Source: Cruorifilaria tuberocauda (lineage: Eukaryota; Nematoda; Chromadorea; Rhabditida; Onchocercidae). From it: DNA of 64,000 nucleotides. Location: the NCBI GenBank assembly GCA_013365365.1, contig JABVXU010000119.1, positions 62,001 through 126,000 on the forward strand. The letters are read 5' to 3'. The position numbers were made by a program, and so were the translations under genes. Under the pieces are notes generated by a model. That model was not told the origin of the DNA and searched no databases. It was given only the letters and a program-made list of their open reading frames with translations. This document shows, in pieces, positions 26,218 through 39,200 of this stretch; within the stretch, counting starts at the first letter, position 1; each line of letters opens with the position of its first letter.

Positions 26218-29200
26218 ATGGATTCGGGTGTGACTTCGTTTGGAGAAGGCTCAGGCATGACAGCGCCCGCAATACGAACCAAACGAGTACGCCATAAATG
26301 GACATCCGCATTTCGCGTCATGCAGTCGTTGCATCGTTTGAAAAATCCACCTCTTGGTGCGAAATCTCAGGTTCGTCTTTTAATCTGGAGGGAAACGGTC
26401 AGTAAGAACTAGTAAAATTGAAGAAGGCAAATGAGATTCCTATTCTAAATTCTTTCCTTTTTCTCGTCTTCCATGACTATTCAGCAAGAAGTAGAGAGTT
26501 AATGTACTTTTCAACTTTCTGCTTTTTTCAAACTATGCCTGTAAAAAGTGAGCAGAGAAGAAAGCGCCTCACGGTTTATCGCCTCAAAGGAACAACACCA
26601 TTAGTTGAGATACCTCCGTAGCAACTAAGATGGGAGTAAGTGAGATATGAGTGGTCACAGCTCAATCTGTACATATCACATTCATTCCACTGAAATGCAT
26701 GCAACCTAATGAGCGATCATTGCTGTCAGCTGCTAGAAGAAAAAATCTATTAAAATGAAGTATTTCTTTTTCGCAAAAATTTAATTAAAATCCAATTTGC
26801 AGAAACATAATGATCACTTCGTTGAGCCGACACCTTCCAAAGGTTTTATTTTTCTCATATAATGAACTTTATTCTAATTCAAATATTTTGTACTTTCATA
26901 GCAGTTAAAATACATGCTTTAGAGTAATGAAAATAAAGACTTAGAACTTTATTTGGAAGTCGGAAAAACGTTATCAGTTTATCAGACAGATGAAAACTGT
27001 AAATTATGAGTGGATAGAAGTGGCATGGTTTTATTTTTCCTCGCAATAGTTGAGCATTTGTGCTCAAAATAGCATAATTTGGAGGCTTGTCAAATAAAAC
27101 TTAAAAAGCTACCATCAGAACAGTGATAATAATGAGAATATAACTTCCTTCATTTTTCGCAAATTGATTTGCAATCATTCTAACACTTAATAAGCTAAGT
27201 AAGTACCTAACTTAATCATTGATGATTCTAAGCTTTATATAAGAAAGCTAGGTATCTACATGTTATAGATAAGAAGTAATAAGTCTAGGAACATTCAAAG
27301 TGTCAAATTCCCTATTCCTAACTTTCTAGATTTTCCATTATCTTCTTTTTTACTGAGTTTGGACAAAGCCAGTTAAATTTTATGAAACTGTTGAACATAG
27401 CTTATCTAAATATGATATGATCTCTTATTGTTAATGGGCAATCTTATCAGCAGTAAAAAAAAGAAGTCCATGTGATACACAGATTCTCGGAAAAATTATA
27501 AATTCTACCCAATTCTTTTTTCATGTCGCAACATCTCTCGGTTTTTTCACTTATTCTGTTAATCGATACTTTTTACAACTAACCTCCAAAATTGGGTTTT
27601 TGAGAAAATACAAAAGCAAAATCCAATCCATGGAAATGTTTTTTCTTATTTTATCATGGAGAATTTCAATAAATTTTAAAATGGCTTTGCATTTTTTGTA
27701 TAAAGCTAAAGACATTTTTATATTTTCATTTACTTCGTTCTTTCTCGTCTTTTTGTTTTTTTAACATTATTAAGTAGAGCAAGTTGTTTAAAAAGATGTT
27801 ACTTTTCCGCTTGTCAAAACATTTTCAGTTTTTTAAATTGCAAATTACTCTCAGCAATTTTAATCTAGCTTGTCATGTTTTTTATAGTTTGTTTGTTTCA
27901 AAGCGCTGAAAGGGGAAGGTATGAATGTAAAGTACGCAGTCTCGAACCACATGTTGACCTGGAAGTATTGCAACCTAAGAATCTAAGAAAGTTTTGACGT
28001 TCAAAAAATATTTTCTCAAGTTGGCCATTGAAATATTAAAGAAAGAGGTCAGAGGAAGCCAACATTCTTAAACTTTTTTTAAAAAAAAGGTGCGACTTTC
28101 CACCTATAAAAAATGTAATTTGCCAATATATCCTAAAGCCGAATTAAAGTGATTCTGGGTAGTTCAAAAAATTATAAGTGGAAATTCAATTCTCTTCTTC
28201 TGATTATTGGTTGCTTAATTTTTATGTTCGTTTATTTTACTCATTCTATTTTCACTGTCAGACTAATTTCATTGCTATCCATTCATCAGATTTCAGTAAC
28301 TGAGATTTACTCAATATAAAGGAAGCGAAATAAAACAAATTGTATTTTAGTGCTTAATCTAAATTTATACTCATTCTATACTCCCGAGAAAGAAGCTTAT
28401 TTCTATAGAAAATGATATCAACTACGAATCGAAAATTGCCTTATTCTTTATATGATTATTTAAACTTAGATTCTTCACCATACTTTAAATCGAAAATGTG
28501 TTAGAGCAGCAAGTAAATAAATTTCATTAAAATGATCAGTTAGTTGTAACATTAGTGCTCTAGTTTAAAAAATTAGTATGCAACTATTTTTAGCCTAATC
28601 AGAAGCGTATCTACTAGAATTTGAAATGAAATACACTGACAATATGAAAGGAAACCAACATTCTACTAGTTTCAGGAACTGGAAATGCATCACCTCCAAA
28701 CACAGAAAATTGTTTTCTGATTATATTCAGAAATATTTATCAATCAGAATACTAATAATTGTGAACTGTTCTTTCCTTATATGAATCTATAAATTTGCAT
28801 TTAACAAAAATCATTTGAAAGAAGGAATGCATTTATATTTATCACACATTTTGTTAGCATTTGATAAGTCCTTTCTACAAGTTAAAGTCAAAGTTAAATT
28901 GTCCGAAGCAAACATACCGCAGCTATCCAAAAGCAAAAATGATCGATCAAAACTTATTTTTTATTTACTTAACCAAATTCTTTGAAGACAAAATGAGTTA
29001 TAGATTCACATTATGAATTAAACTAAAAAATTAATTCACTGATGCAATATATTTTAAAATATATTGCAGATTTCACATTCAACAATCTTTTCATCCGAAG
29101 AATCTTATTTCAGCAATGTTTAAAGGTACACCTTTAAAGAAAAAAGCATAAGCAGATAAATTTCTTAGTAAAATTTATTACTCTAACCAAATCTTTGAAT

Positions 29201-32200
29201 TACATTGCTTAAAGCAATTGCAAAAATAGTGTAACTCAAGATTAATCTTGACATTTCATTCACATCAATTTTTTCCTGTTTACTTAGTAATGATATGAAA
29301 ATAACTAATTATTTTCAATTTCCTTAATTTTTCTTGAAAAAGTGAAAATGAATTCATGAAGCTAACAAAACCAATGAAAACTATGCATCGCTGTTATCAT
29401 CTTACGAAAATTATCTCTATTCCTTTCTTTCCTCTTCCCGTTTTTTTTTTCTTAAGTTATGCTACTCATTTTATATCTAGCATTTATTAATTAAAAAACA
29501 TAGTTATCTATTATAACTGATAATTTTTGCAATTAACTTAGGTTGTGGAAGTTCATGGTAATTTCGGGATTCAGATGTGAAAACAGCTGGAATGTCGAAG
29601 ATAAAGAGAACTATTAAATGAATAATTGAAGTCAATTATCAAAACTTAATAGTATCTAAAAATATTTTGCAGGGAGATTAATTCACCTTATAATATGTTA
29701 ATAATTGGCCATGTTGATGTGCATAGTTAAATTAAAAAGAAAATATGAATTAATTTTAGAGTGAACCTCATTTTATTTTATTTATTTTATTTAAGAAATA
29801 TCAGATCCCTTATCCACTCCCCAAATTCCATTTTGTTTTTTTTTCTTTCCCCTTCAATTTACAGAAAAGTAGGAAAATGTGTTTTCGAGATACTAGTGAG
29901 CTAGTTTGTAGGTATTAAAAATGAGAAATTGCATGAATAATTAGGAGATGAAGTAACAGATTTTTTAAAAGAAAGGACGGATTTTAAATTTAAGATCTAA
30001 TAGTGAGATAAATGAAGGATGAGCAACTCTCTCTTTAAATCAATTTAATTCATCTGGTCATTTAATTAACCTAATCACGCTTTAAAATATATGAATCTAA
30101 AACAGATGCAATAGATCCGGTTTATTTGGCATTAAAGCAAGCCACTGGCATCTACGGTCGGCGAGGTTCATCAACACACAATTTTGATTCAGCTACACCA
30201 TCACCCCGCAATTTGTCAGAAGCTTCTTTACAAGATTCCGGGTACGCTGAAGCAAGCTGTAACCGCGGTGTTATGATAAGTTCAACACCTCAATTGGATC
30301 AATCTGGTACTTTTATTTAAAGTTTTGTATCTGTACACATCATACATTAATTAGGAAAAACTAATTTAGAAACATATGACTTATTTGCAGGTCTTATTTT
30401 CGATTTTTTAGAGTCATTTTTACCGTTTTAAATTAAATTTTAAAATTTATTTTAAGGTATTTTTGATTTAACAATGTCAGTTTCAAATCCATGCTTCTTC
30501 TGTATAGCTTTTTAGCTAAAACTCTCGAAAAAAGCAGATAATGAATAGCAGAAACTAATTTATTTAGAAATGCTAAGTTTGGTGACAATGTTTTGAGATA
30601 ACAAAGATACCGCAGAGAAAAGCGGACTAGTCTTAGAGAAGAGAAAGGAGAGTTGGATAAAGAAATGAATAGAAAACAAGTTACTGGTGAAATATATAAA
30701 GGTTAATTTGTGGGTCATAATTTCGCGAAACCTTTACTGACAGAAATTCTTCCGATAGATGAAGAGCATATAAATTGACGAGTTTCTCGACGATGAAATT
30801 TTTCAGACATACTCGAACACATCATTATAAATGTCGTTTCTGCCATTTTTAAAAATAATTCAAAGCTAATATTCAAATTAGTATTAGTTTTGTTTAACTA
30901 TTAGAAAGATGCTGGAAAATAAAAATTTTAATATTCTGAAACAAGAAACTTGATTTGAAAGAAAGGAAAAAGTAGAAAAAAGGATATCGGAATAAAAGGA
31001 AAAATACTGAAAAAAGTGAGAAATCTTTGGAAACAACCGAACATGGCAATCAATCCTTCAAATTGATTATTTTATTACCATCTTTGCTTCCATTATTCTA
31101 CACTGCCTCTATTTTATTTGCACTGATGTCATTCAATAATTGGTTGCTTTATTTGTTATAAGTTCATTCCACATTTCATCAATAACCATTTTCTTCTTTT
31201 CATCATGATAGAAAAATTTCTTGGGTTTTGAAAATTAATTTATTCATGAACATTAAAAATTCTCGAAATTTTTACATTAAATTACAAAGCTTGTTTAGCT
31301 AAATTTCATTCAATTAAGATGAAATTTGCGGCATAAGTGAACCAATGCAGTTAGCGAAATATATTTATTTCTTTTGAAATTATTTTGGGGGTCTATTCAA
31401 TTAATTTTCAAACCACTTAAAATGCAAACAAATCGTAAATATAGCGATTTCTTTATATACACCCCGCAGTCCTAACGCATTATCCCGAAATATGCAGTAT
31501 ATTCCAACAAGTTACATTAGATCAGTGTTTCTTGAAAATATGATTTGCCAAAATTTTTTAAAAATTTGTTTCGTAATTGGAATCAAAATCTTCTTCATAG
31601 GTACGAACGGAGGGAAGCGCCGCCCGCCCAAGCTACAGAAGCAAATGAAATCATTATCACTGGATTGTGCTGACTCACCGCCTACAGGTGGTGTATATTC
31701 AAGTAAGTTTGGAAGAAATTTTAGAAAGTTCCTTTAACTAATATAACATTCATCACACGTAAGCACTTAGATAGTTTTGCTTGTAAATAGAAGTATTACT
31801 TATTTGAAATCAAAAATCTCGAAAGTCACAAAAGATTATTTTCAAAAAAATTCATTGAGGAATGAAGAAAGCTTGTTTAATTGAAATCTTCAAATTTGCT
31901 CTATTTTAATCGTTCTAATTAGGAAGATATCGGAGTTACATCTTGCCTCTTGCAAATTTTGTTAAAAATAAATATGAATATAAGACAAACTTAGATTTCA
32001 CGAAATTTAAACATTCCAATTTTATTTAATTCTTTTGCAAACTACCAATGAAATTAATGATCTAATCAAAAAAGTTCGAAAAAGACATTGAAAGATGATC
32101 GTTGGCGTGCAGCAATCGCAAATATCCCATAAAACATAATATCTGCGGCAAGGAGTTCAATCTGACCTGTACGCCTATGAGGAATAGTAGTAACCATCGA

Positions 32201-33368
32201 AGGTAAAAAACAGAATGTTTGCGTACTGCATCTCCACTTCTACAAGTCCGAATTCATTTCTTGCTTGCCTCTGCAAACGTTGTGGTGGAGAGAGTGTAGT
32301 TCGGACAATTTTCAATTATTCTCAGTTTTTCTTTACTTCCTGTTTCTTTCTTCCATCATTAGATTAACTCTTATGTTGCATCGTTAAATTATCTATTTTT
32401 GATTAAATTTATCATTTAATAAAAGTAGAAAGATATCCCTTACTTGTTCGATACACATAATCGTCGTCGCTTGATTTTCGTTTTGATTAACAAGAAACAG
32501 ATGATTATTATTTCAACCCTTTTGTTCCCTTAGCTGATTATTCAAAATTTGCAATAATTTATATCTAGGGAGCAAATTAGCAACGACACTATTACACTGT
32601 AACAATAGTTCCGGGGACATATCAGAATGCGAACGAAGTCGATCGTCGTCGGGACTATCTCCTCGTTTAACTCCACGTCGTATTAACTCTTCAGATGGTA
32701 TATTTTTCAAATAATATTTGCAAAATTCTGTTTTAATCTTTAATTTATTTAACATTCTCTCCAACAGTGTTCATCATTTGCAGTTCTGCAAGGATCTCAT
32801 GTGGTCATTCATGAATATGTGGCTGGAGGTGATACAGCATTATGCTTAGGCGATCGATTGAGAGTTGTTGATAACGGAGATCCCGATTGGCTCTACGGTT
32901 TCAAGGTTTCATTTTATTTCAATAAACATTTGTGAACTTTATCTAGAATTCCAGGACTTCCATAATTTCTTCAAAACTTAAGTTTTTTTAACTATTTTAG
33001 TTTTTTCGTGACAGTTGTGATATGATTTATAGACAGGTGATCGAGTAGATCGATTGATGTCATTCCCAAGTACTTGTGTTGCATTGGTGCAACCCGGTGA
33101 ACAGCCAATGTTGCTCAGACAAAACGTTCATATACCTGAGGCCAAAATGAGACTTTATCGTGATCAGGCAAGCCCAAAATTTCATTGATCATTTAAGCGA
33201 ATTTTAGTCTTTTTGAATCTTGTTTTCATGAAATCTTACTTATAAATACATTAACAATTTTAGGTTGTATTTGCGCAACCTGAATCGATCATGGGTGGAC
33301 GAATATTAGTACGTACAGAACGTCATGCTTTTGTTCAATGTCCTTTACAGCATTTGCTCTTATTGTGA
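26218..33368 (+). CDS. STAC-like SH3-domain protein
   Basis: Exons: 26218-26370, 26803-26842, 30106-30306, 31601-31702, 32569-32697, 32784-32905, 33033-33167, 33264-33368; frames close to 328 aa. An N-terminal basic block (KRVRHKWTSAFRVMQSLHRL) recalls the STAC N-terminus. A linker from residue 68 has DPVY, YGRRGSS and SPRNLSEAS, much like the DPVYE...SPTRSLSE linker of vertebrate STAC2. An SH3 domain spans about 209-275 (LGDRLRVVDNGDPDWLYG). The C-terminus (LYRDQVVFAQPES) may be a shortened second SH3. Vertebrate STACs are adaptors for CaV1 channels and muscle excitation-contraction coupling; a similar role here is inference. The C1 zinc-binding domain normally between N-terminus and linker was not found. 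One intron (33168-33263) is GC-AG. The 40-bp exon 2 was chosen because it alone bridges phase 0 to phase 1 in that intron with good splice sites. Confidence 0.65.
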
Positions 33369-34627
33369 TGCCACATTACTATTCGAGTTGTTATCAATCA
33401 CTGATGCTATTGTATTTCATGGTAAAGGTCATTATACTTATTCAACAATTTTGATAAACAGGTGATGAGGACATTCATTAAGTGATTCTCATATGGAACG
33501 CTTTTATTTATTATAAATTTCGTAGTGTGTTCATTTTTTGATGATTTAATTTTTAATATGCATTTTTTTGGTTATCCTTTCAAGAAGTATGAAGAATAAT
33601 TGTCTTGAAATAGTTTTCTATTTCACTCTGATGATTTTTCAATTTAGAAAAAATAATTGTACTTTCTGATATGGATAATTATTCACTCTGATGATTCAAA
33701 TTTCTATCAATTTTGTTTAATTATTGCATTTTTGAATCTTTTTTTTTGTTTGCAGTTTTAAAATTTAGAACAAAAAAAGATTCAAGCCTGCAGTATTTGT
33801 AAAATAGTCACGTTGATTAAATTACGAAAACAGTTCTTAACTTGTATCTTTTAGATCTACCCGCTTGATTGAAATCGTTTTCAGCAACAGCCTGGTTGAT
33901 TAAAGTCATTTTCAAACTTTTTCTTCATATTTAATTTGCATCGTTGAATTTTATTTACCATTCAAGCTAACTGCCCGGAATATGATACCGTTTCAAAATT
34001 GATAAAATCCATAAGAAACTGAAATATATAATCGAATTGTCTAAAGGTAAATATTCCAGTATATATTCCAATAACATCATTTTACGAGTATAATTTCTGT
34101 GACAAAAGTCATTATTCATCTGTTACTACTGTTTACTATGTTGTCCTGAGTTCACAACTGTGAATTTTTACATGGCATTTCTCTAATTCTTGAATAAGCT
34201 TTCATCCTTTCAATGATATAATCTTTCATTCTTTTATCGATATCATCTTTATGACTTCAACTTTAATTGGTACTTTTATTGGTGCACGTAATGTAAGTAA
34301 ATAATAGACTGTTTTATAAACTTCAATTTCTATCTGAAAGTTTTTACGCGCTTTTCATATGCTCTCTCAATTCATTTTAGTAATACATCGGAAGTAATAT
34401 ACCCAGATTTCCTTAATGTCTCACCTGACTGATTATTCATTGTACTGGATAAATCATTAGTATTAAATGTGTAAAATCGACGATGTGTTGTTTTCACTAT
34501 CCAAGATGCAATTAGGAAAGTAAAAACACATTAAATTTTACCAAATCTAGTTTTACTTATATAATTATTGGATATAAAAAATTCACGGTATGCTCACTTT
34601 CGATTTGAATTTTTCCTATATACTTTT

Positions 34628-34642
34628 TTAACGAGATTCCCA

Positions 34643-34692
<50 letters not shown>

Positions 34693-34727
34693 CAAACACA
34701 GCGGGGAAAGAAGACTCTGTTGAGCTT
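34628..34727 (+). pseudogene. 28S (LSU) rRNA fragment
   Basis: About 100 bp, from TTAACGAGATTCCCACTG to CTCTGTTGAGCTT, match the highly conserved LSU rRNA core that reads CCACTGTCCCTATCTACTAT, GCGAAACCACAGCCAAGGGA and AACGGGCTTGG. Homology stops sharply on both sides in AT-rich sequence. Small differences from the usual core (CAAACACAGCG, AAGACTCTG) suggest decay. A full 28S gene is several kb, so this is an inserted fragment, not a functional gene. Confidence 0.9.
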
Positions 34728-35849
34728 AAATTCTCGAGAACCATCAAATGCTCCAAAATATCCCAAATATTAATGTCTTCGAATTTTGTTAGAAGTCTCG
34801 AATGTAAAAGTTTGCTTTATGTATTTATCAACTGTTTTTTGCATTATTGATCGAATGCATGTTTTGGCAATTTTTCAAAACCACAATAGTTTTTACCTTT
34901 GTACATTATAATAACATAAACGAAAACATCGATCCGAAGTTATCTGATTTCAGAAAAAGAAAATACTCTTGGTTTCTCTCGCAGGTGCGTTTCTTAGAAT
35001 TTGTTATGATAAGTTAATAAATTACTGTACTTTTTCAACGAGGATTTTGGTAAAAATGATAGTATATCCAGCAACATTTCTGACTTAGATTATTGTTAGG
35101 AATCTTACCTGCAATCTTCAATAGATGAAAAACTTTACCAAGATGCCTTGCCTCAGCTCGCAAATTGCAAATTTCTCTTGTTCATTTTTCATTATCAGTG
35201 AGAATTACATTAAGTTATCCTTATTTAAATATTCCACGCTTAATGTTAGAAGCTTGAAATGAAACATATTACAGGATATTAATGATTGCTACTTGAATCA
35301 TTATTGCTTAAAATAATCTAATTGCAATTGAATTTAGTGTAAAAATTTGGATTCAATTTTGTGCATATTCAATCAACCAAATCAGTCTATAAGCAAATTT
35401 GCATATGAAAGCTAAGGAGTAGCTTTTTCAGAATTATTTTATTACGTTTCACTGTGACGAAATGATACCTTATGATGTAACCTGTCATTATTAAAAAATG
35501 ACATTCATGCATTTTTTTTTAAAGACAAAGAAATTTTATTCGCTAGAAATTTATTCAAGCTTATTGACCGTTGCTATGCATAGGAATTATTAATTGCTTC
35601 ACTGAACTGCGGAAAATTTAATGTTTATCTTAAATTTTACAGTGATAACCATAAATGAAATAATATAATATTTCCCCATTCAAAATTCAGTTTAGGGAAA
35701 GTGATTTTTACTTATTTCAGTGACCAGTTTTATCAGATGTTAAATGTTGCAGACTGTGTGAAGTAGAAATTGTAAATTTTAGCACAAAAATTTATCTCAG
35801 ATTTCTGCAGTGTACGAGGGTTGAATCTGGAAAAAAAGAGACATGAACA

Positions 35850-35930
35850 CATTTATCCATGCGTCTTTTACATTAATTTTATCTATGCGTCTTTTACAAT
35901 GACATTTATCTATTTGTCTTTTACAATAAT
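35850..35930 (+). repeat. Three-copy tandem repeat of about 27 bp
   Basis: Units built on ATTTATCTATGCGTCTTTTA occur three times in a row with a few substitutions. Located 330-400 bp upstream of the Ro60 ATG. Confidence 0.8.
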
Positions 35931-36180
35931 ATCTTTTGCAATTTATGCACGTACCTAACAGTGATCATCGAAATGCAATAGAAAGTAGATCTGGCGGTAA
36001 ATGTTCCACATACTTTTGATATGAAGGAAGCGGCAAGCATTGGATGAGTTCTACGAATATCCATCCGCTATTCCCAACTTACGGACTTCAAATTTCAGCG
36101 CATAATTTTCTAGCTCACTTCCTGTTTAAGTAGACTATTAATTTATCTTTACGATTCAAATATTGTTTAGTCAATGTGAA

Positions 36181-36212
36181 GAAGTCTCGGTAATGTACTT
36201 TGATTTTGTAGG
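36181..36212 (+). promoter_or_regulatory. Candidate splice acceptor upstream of Ro60 ATG
   Basis: A TTTTGTAG ends about 44 bases before the ATG at 36256. With no coding exon evident upstream, it may be a spliced-leader acceptor. Confidence 0.3.
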
Positions 36213-36255
36213 ATTTAAAAAGTTCAGATACTACCGCGTATAAAAGCATTCCGTG

Positions 36256-39200
36256 ATGAATATTGCTGAATATCTTTCATCCAGTCATCCGGATGACCTG
36301 CGATATCGTTTGAGTATCGCATATGCAGTGCGCAATTTAGAGGAACAACAAAGACAGGTACGATTACAGTTTAATAACGTTTTGTTATTATATAATATCA
36401 AGTTTATTTCTACATCAGTAATGATGAACTATTACATTTCATACTTAAGAAACTGAACTTTTTGAAAGCTGAACACAAATATTTTAATTTTGCCGAAAAT
36501 CTATACTATATGAAAAGTACGAATTTTGTTTGAGTTAAATTCAATAATTAGAAACCGTCCTAACGACCGAATCGCTCGAGACTTTCCTGTGAGCGCTAAA
36601 TCTTTGAGGTGTTTCACCGGAAATTGTATTTTTAAATATTACTGCAAAATATTGATTTATTCATGAATAATAATTTCCAGCCTTATCTAAGTGGAATCAA
36701 AATTTGATACAGCCATGGTTACAAAAACATTTAGGGTGAATTCCTAACTACCGTTATTTTGTAGAAGCTAAGGTTGATTTCACTTAGTTTCTTTGGTTCT
36801 TCATCCTCTATTTTTACGCAGTTATTTAACGAACCAGCAACAACATAATTAGACAGATATATCTAGTTGAGAAACATTAAACTACTTCATTGTCCTGATA
36901 ATCTGAAAGACCGAAATGTTGGTACAGACTTTTCAAGCTAACGGAATGCATTGTTTTTGGGAACATTGTGAATTTAAAATGCGTTGCTTTACGGAAATGT
37001 TAGTTCCTTGATTATTTTTTACCGCTAAATATATATATATATATATATATCATTTCATTCAATTCCTTCTTATCCCAGTAACAAGCTATTTCTGTTATGA
37101 TATTCGCAGTTGAACAAATCTTCAGCATTTTTTTCTCCTACAGTATTCCGGGACTTAATTTGTAGAAGTTTATGAGTTTTTGTTAATTCTATTACATTTC
37201 CCAGCTTTTAACCAAGCCTTTATTAGATGTTATAAAACTGTAGTTTTTTTCTTAAAAATAGACTACCTTAGTCATCTGCAAAATTAAATTCAAAGCATCA
37301 CTTCCCGGATCTTCAACTGGTGCTTCAACTGGTGCTATATACATTTCAGTTAGTAACAAATGTTGCTGGGAATCAGTTTTCCGCACCATTGAGAAGTGAC
37401 GAAGAATTTGTGCGACGTTTTCTGATATTCGGCAACTCTGATGGCATTTATTTCGCAAGACAAAAAGAGTTCATATGTACTTTAGAGCCTGGTTTGTGCC
37501 GCATTATTCAGTCAGGTGGGTTACTCTGTGAAGTTTTTCATTTAAATAGTATTATCAATATTTATCAAGAACCAGTGCATTTGAAAATTATAAATAAATA
37601 TCGAGCAATATTTTGATCTATCCTTTTCATCATGTTTAATGTCTTATCGCGTCACACTTGTTTGGTAAATGATTTTTCGAATCAGAATTCAACACCACTT
37701 TGTGATGCTTTATTGTAGGTAAGGGGCTAATGATTTTACGACAAATTTTGGAGCTTTCAATAACAAATCTTGCTACGAATATAGAACCTCTACTGATTGC
37801 TTTGGCACTTTGCGCACGTTACAAGGTTTGTTGTACTTGCAATTAATTCCATTGCTTATCTTAAACGAGTGAAATATTAGAAACTTTTTCCGAATTAGGT
37901 TCATGATACTCAAAGCAAGAAGAAATTACCCTGGGACACTAAGGAAGAACAGGAGAAATTATTGCCGGATGCTGTCTGCCGAGATATTAGACCGGTTATG
38001 GAAAAAACTTATCAAGCATGTCTTCAAAAGTCAGCCCTTTTTGCTGTGCACAAGGTTGGCTCTTGTTTAATTATTCGATTTAACCTAATAGATTTTGTAT
38101 AAGATTTGCTTTAACATCACATTTTAATATAATTTTACTTTATACATATTGAGTATTTGGTGTTATTATAAATATCATTATTGTAGTCTATTATTGTTTT
38201 CTAAAATATTGCTTGCTGCATTCTAACCGGAAATTAATTGATTATTTTGAAAGAATAAAGATATATTTTCTGTTCATTAGAATAGCCAATCATCACAGTT
38301 TTATTTTGTTTATTAATCGATCCTCTGCTGAGTACATATAACTTCTTGCCCACTTCTAAAAACGAGTGAGGAATCTGAATACATGGCCGTTTTTATAAAA
38401 CGGTAATCATTATCTGAAAATGAACTAAATGTGCTAATCAATTTCAAGTATAGTAAGATGAGGCTTATTGAAGTTTACAGGTATGCGTTACACCCACTGA
38501 TTTATTCAAATTTATCAACTACTGCAAAGTTGTGTCAAGGCAAAGTGGGCTTAAGAAAGATTCTAATGGTTGGGGACGTGCATTGCGTGCAACTGTTATC
38601 AAATGGTTTTTGTTATAGCTTCTTTATTTTTTCTGCTGTAAACATAATATTTCTTCGTTAATGGCATTTTTAACCAAAGCATTCCGTCATCTTTCATTTT
38701 GCGTTGCTCATATCGCGCAAAAATAATCGTCTTGCATATTAAAGATTTTTCCTTGATCAGTTCTATTTCTTCGACACATGTCATCCAATAATTTCAGTGA
38801 TTCTGATTCTTTTGTAAGCGAATTATGCAACTTCCTAATTATATTTCTAGCAAATTCTTAAATATATCTCTAAAAAGTATGAAATATATTGACAACATAT
38901 TTTAAGGTATTACAATCATACTCCAAATCGTCTTGCGGTCTTTGTAACTAAGTATCGTCATCGTGTAAGCTATTCGCATCGTGATCTGTTTTGTTTAAGT
39001 CATATCCATCCAAAGCAAAGCCTTTCCGTTGAACATAACTATTGGAAATGTCAAAAGGAATATGAAAACATTTTCAAACATGTTACGAGAAGTTACAGAG
39101 GTACTTGTTATTCTTTTAATCACTTGATTGTAGTTTGCATAAAAATAATTTATATCATTGGGTGCTCTTTGATGAGATAAACGAAGGTTTTAGGACTATT

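Larger units (their letters stand above)
33369..36255. other. Intergenic region between STAC-like and Ro60 genes
   Basis: No gene seen. Holds a 28S rRNA fragment, a three-copy tandem repeat and, just before Ro60, a slightly GC-richer stretch (about 35950-36110) that may be the promoter. Confidence 0.55.

Noticed and set aside
26371..26401. Alternative donor GTAAGA extending STAC-like exon 1
   Set aside because: Phase would allow a direct join to 30106, but the added residues are unlike the family and the micro-exon solution uses better sites. Kept only as a possible isoform.
26418..26621. 67-codon + frame after the first STAC-like exon (KRLTVYRLKGTT segment)
   Set aside because: Joining it breaks the phase needed for the next exon, and the 40-bp exon at 26803-26842 fits both sides better.
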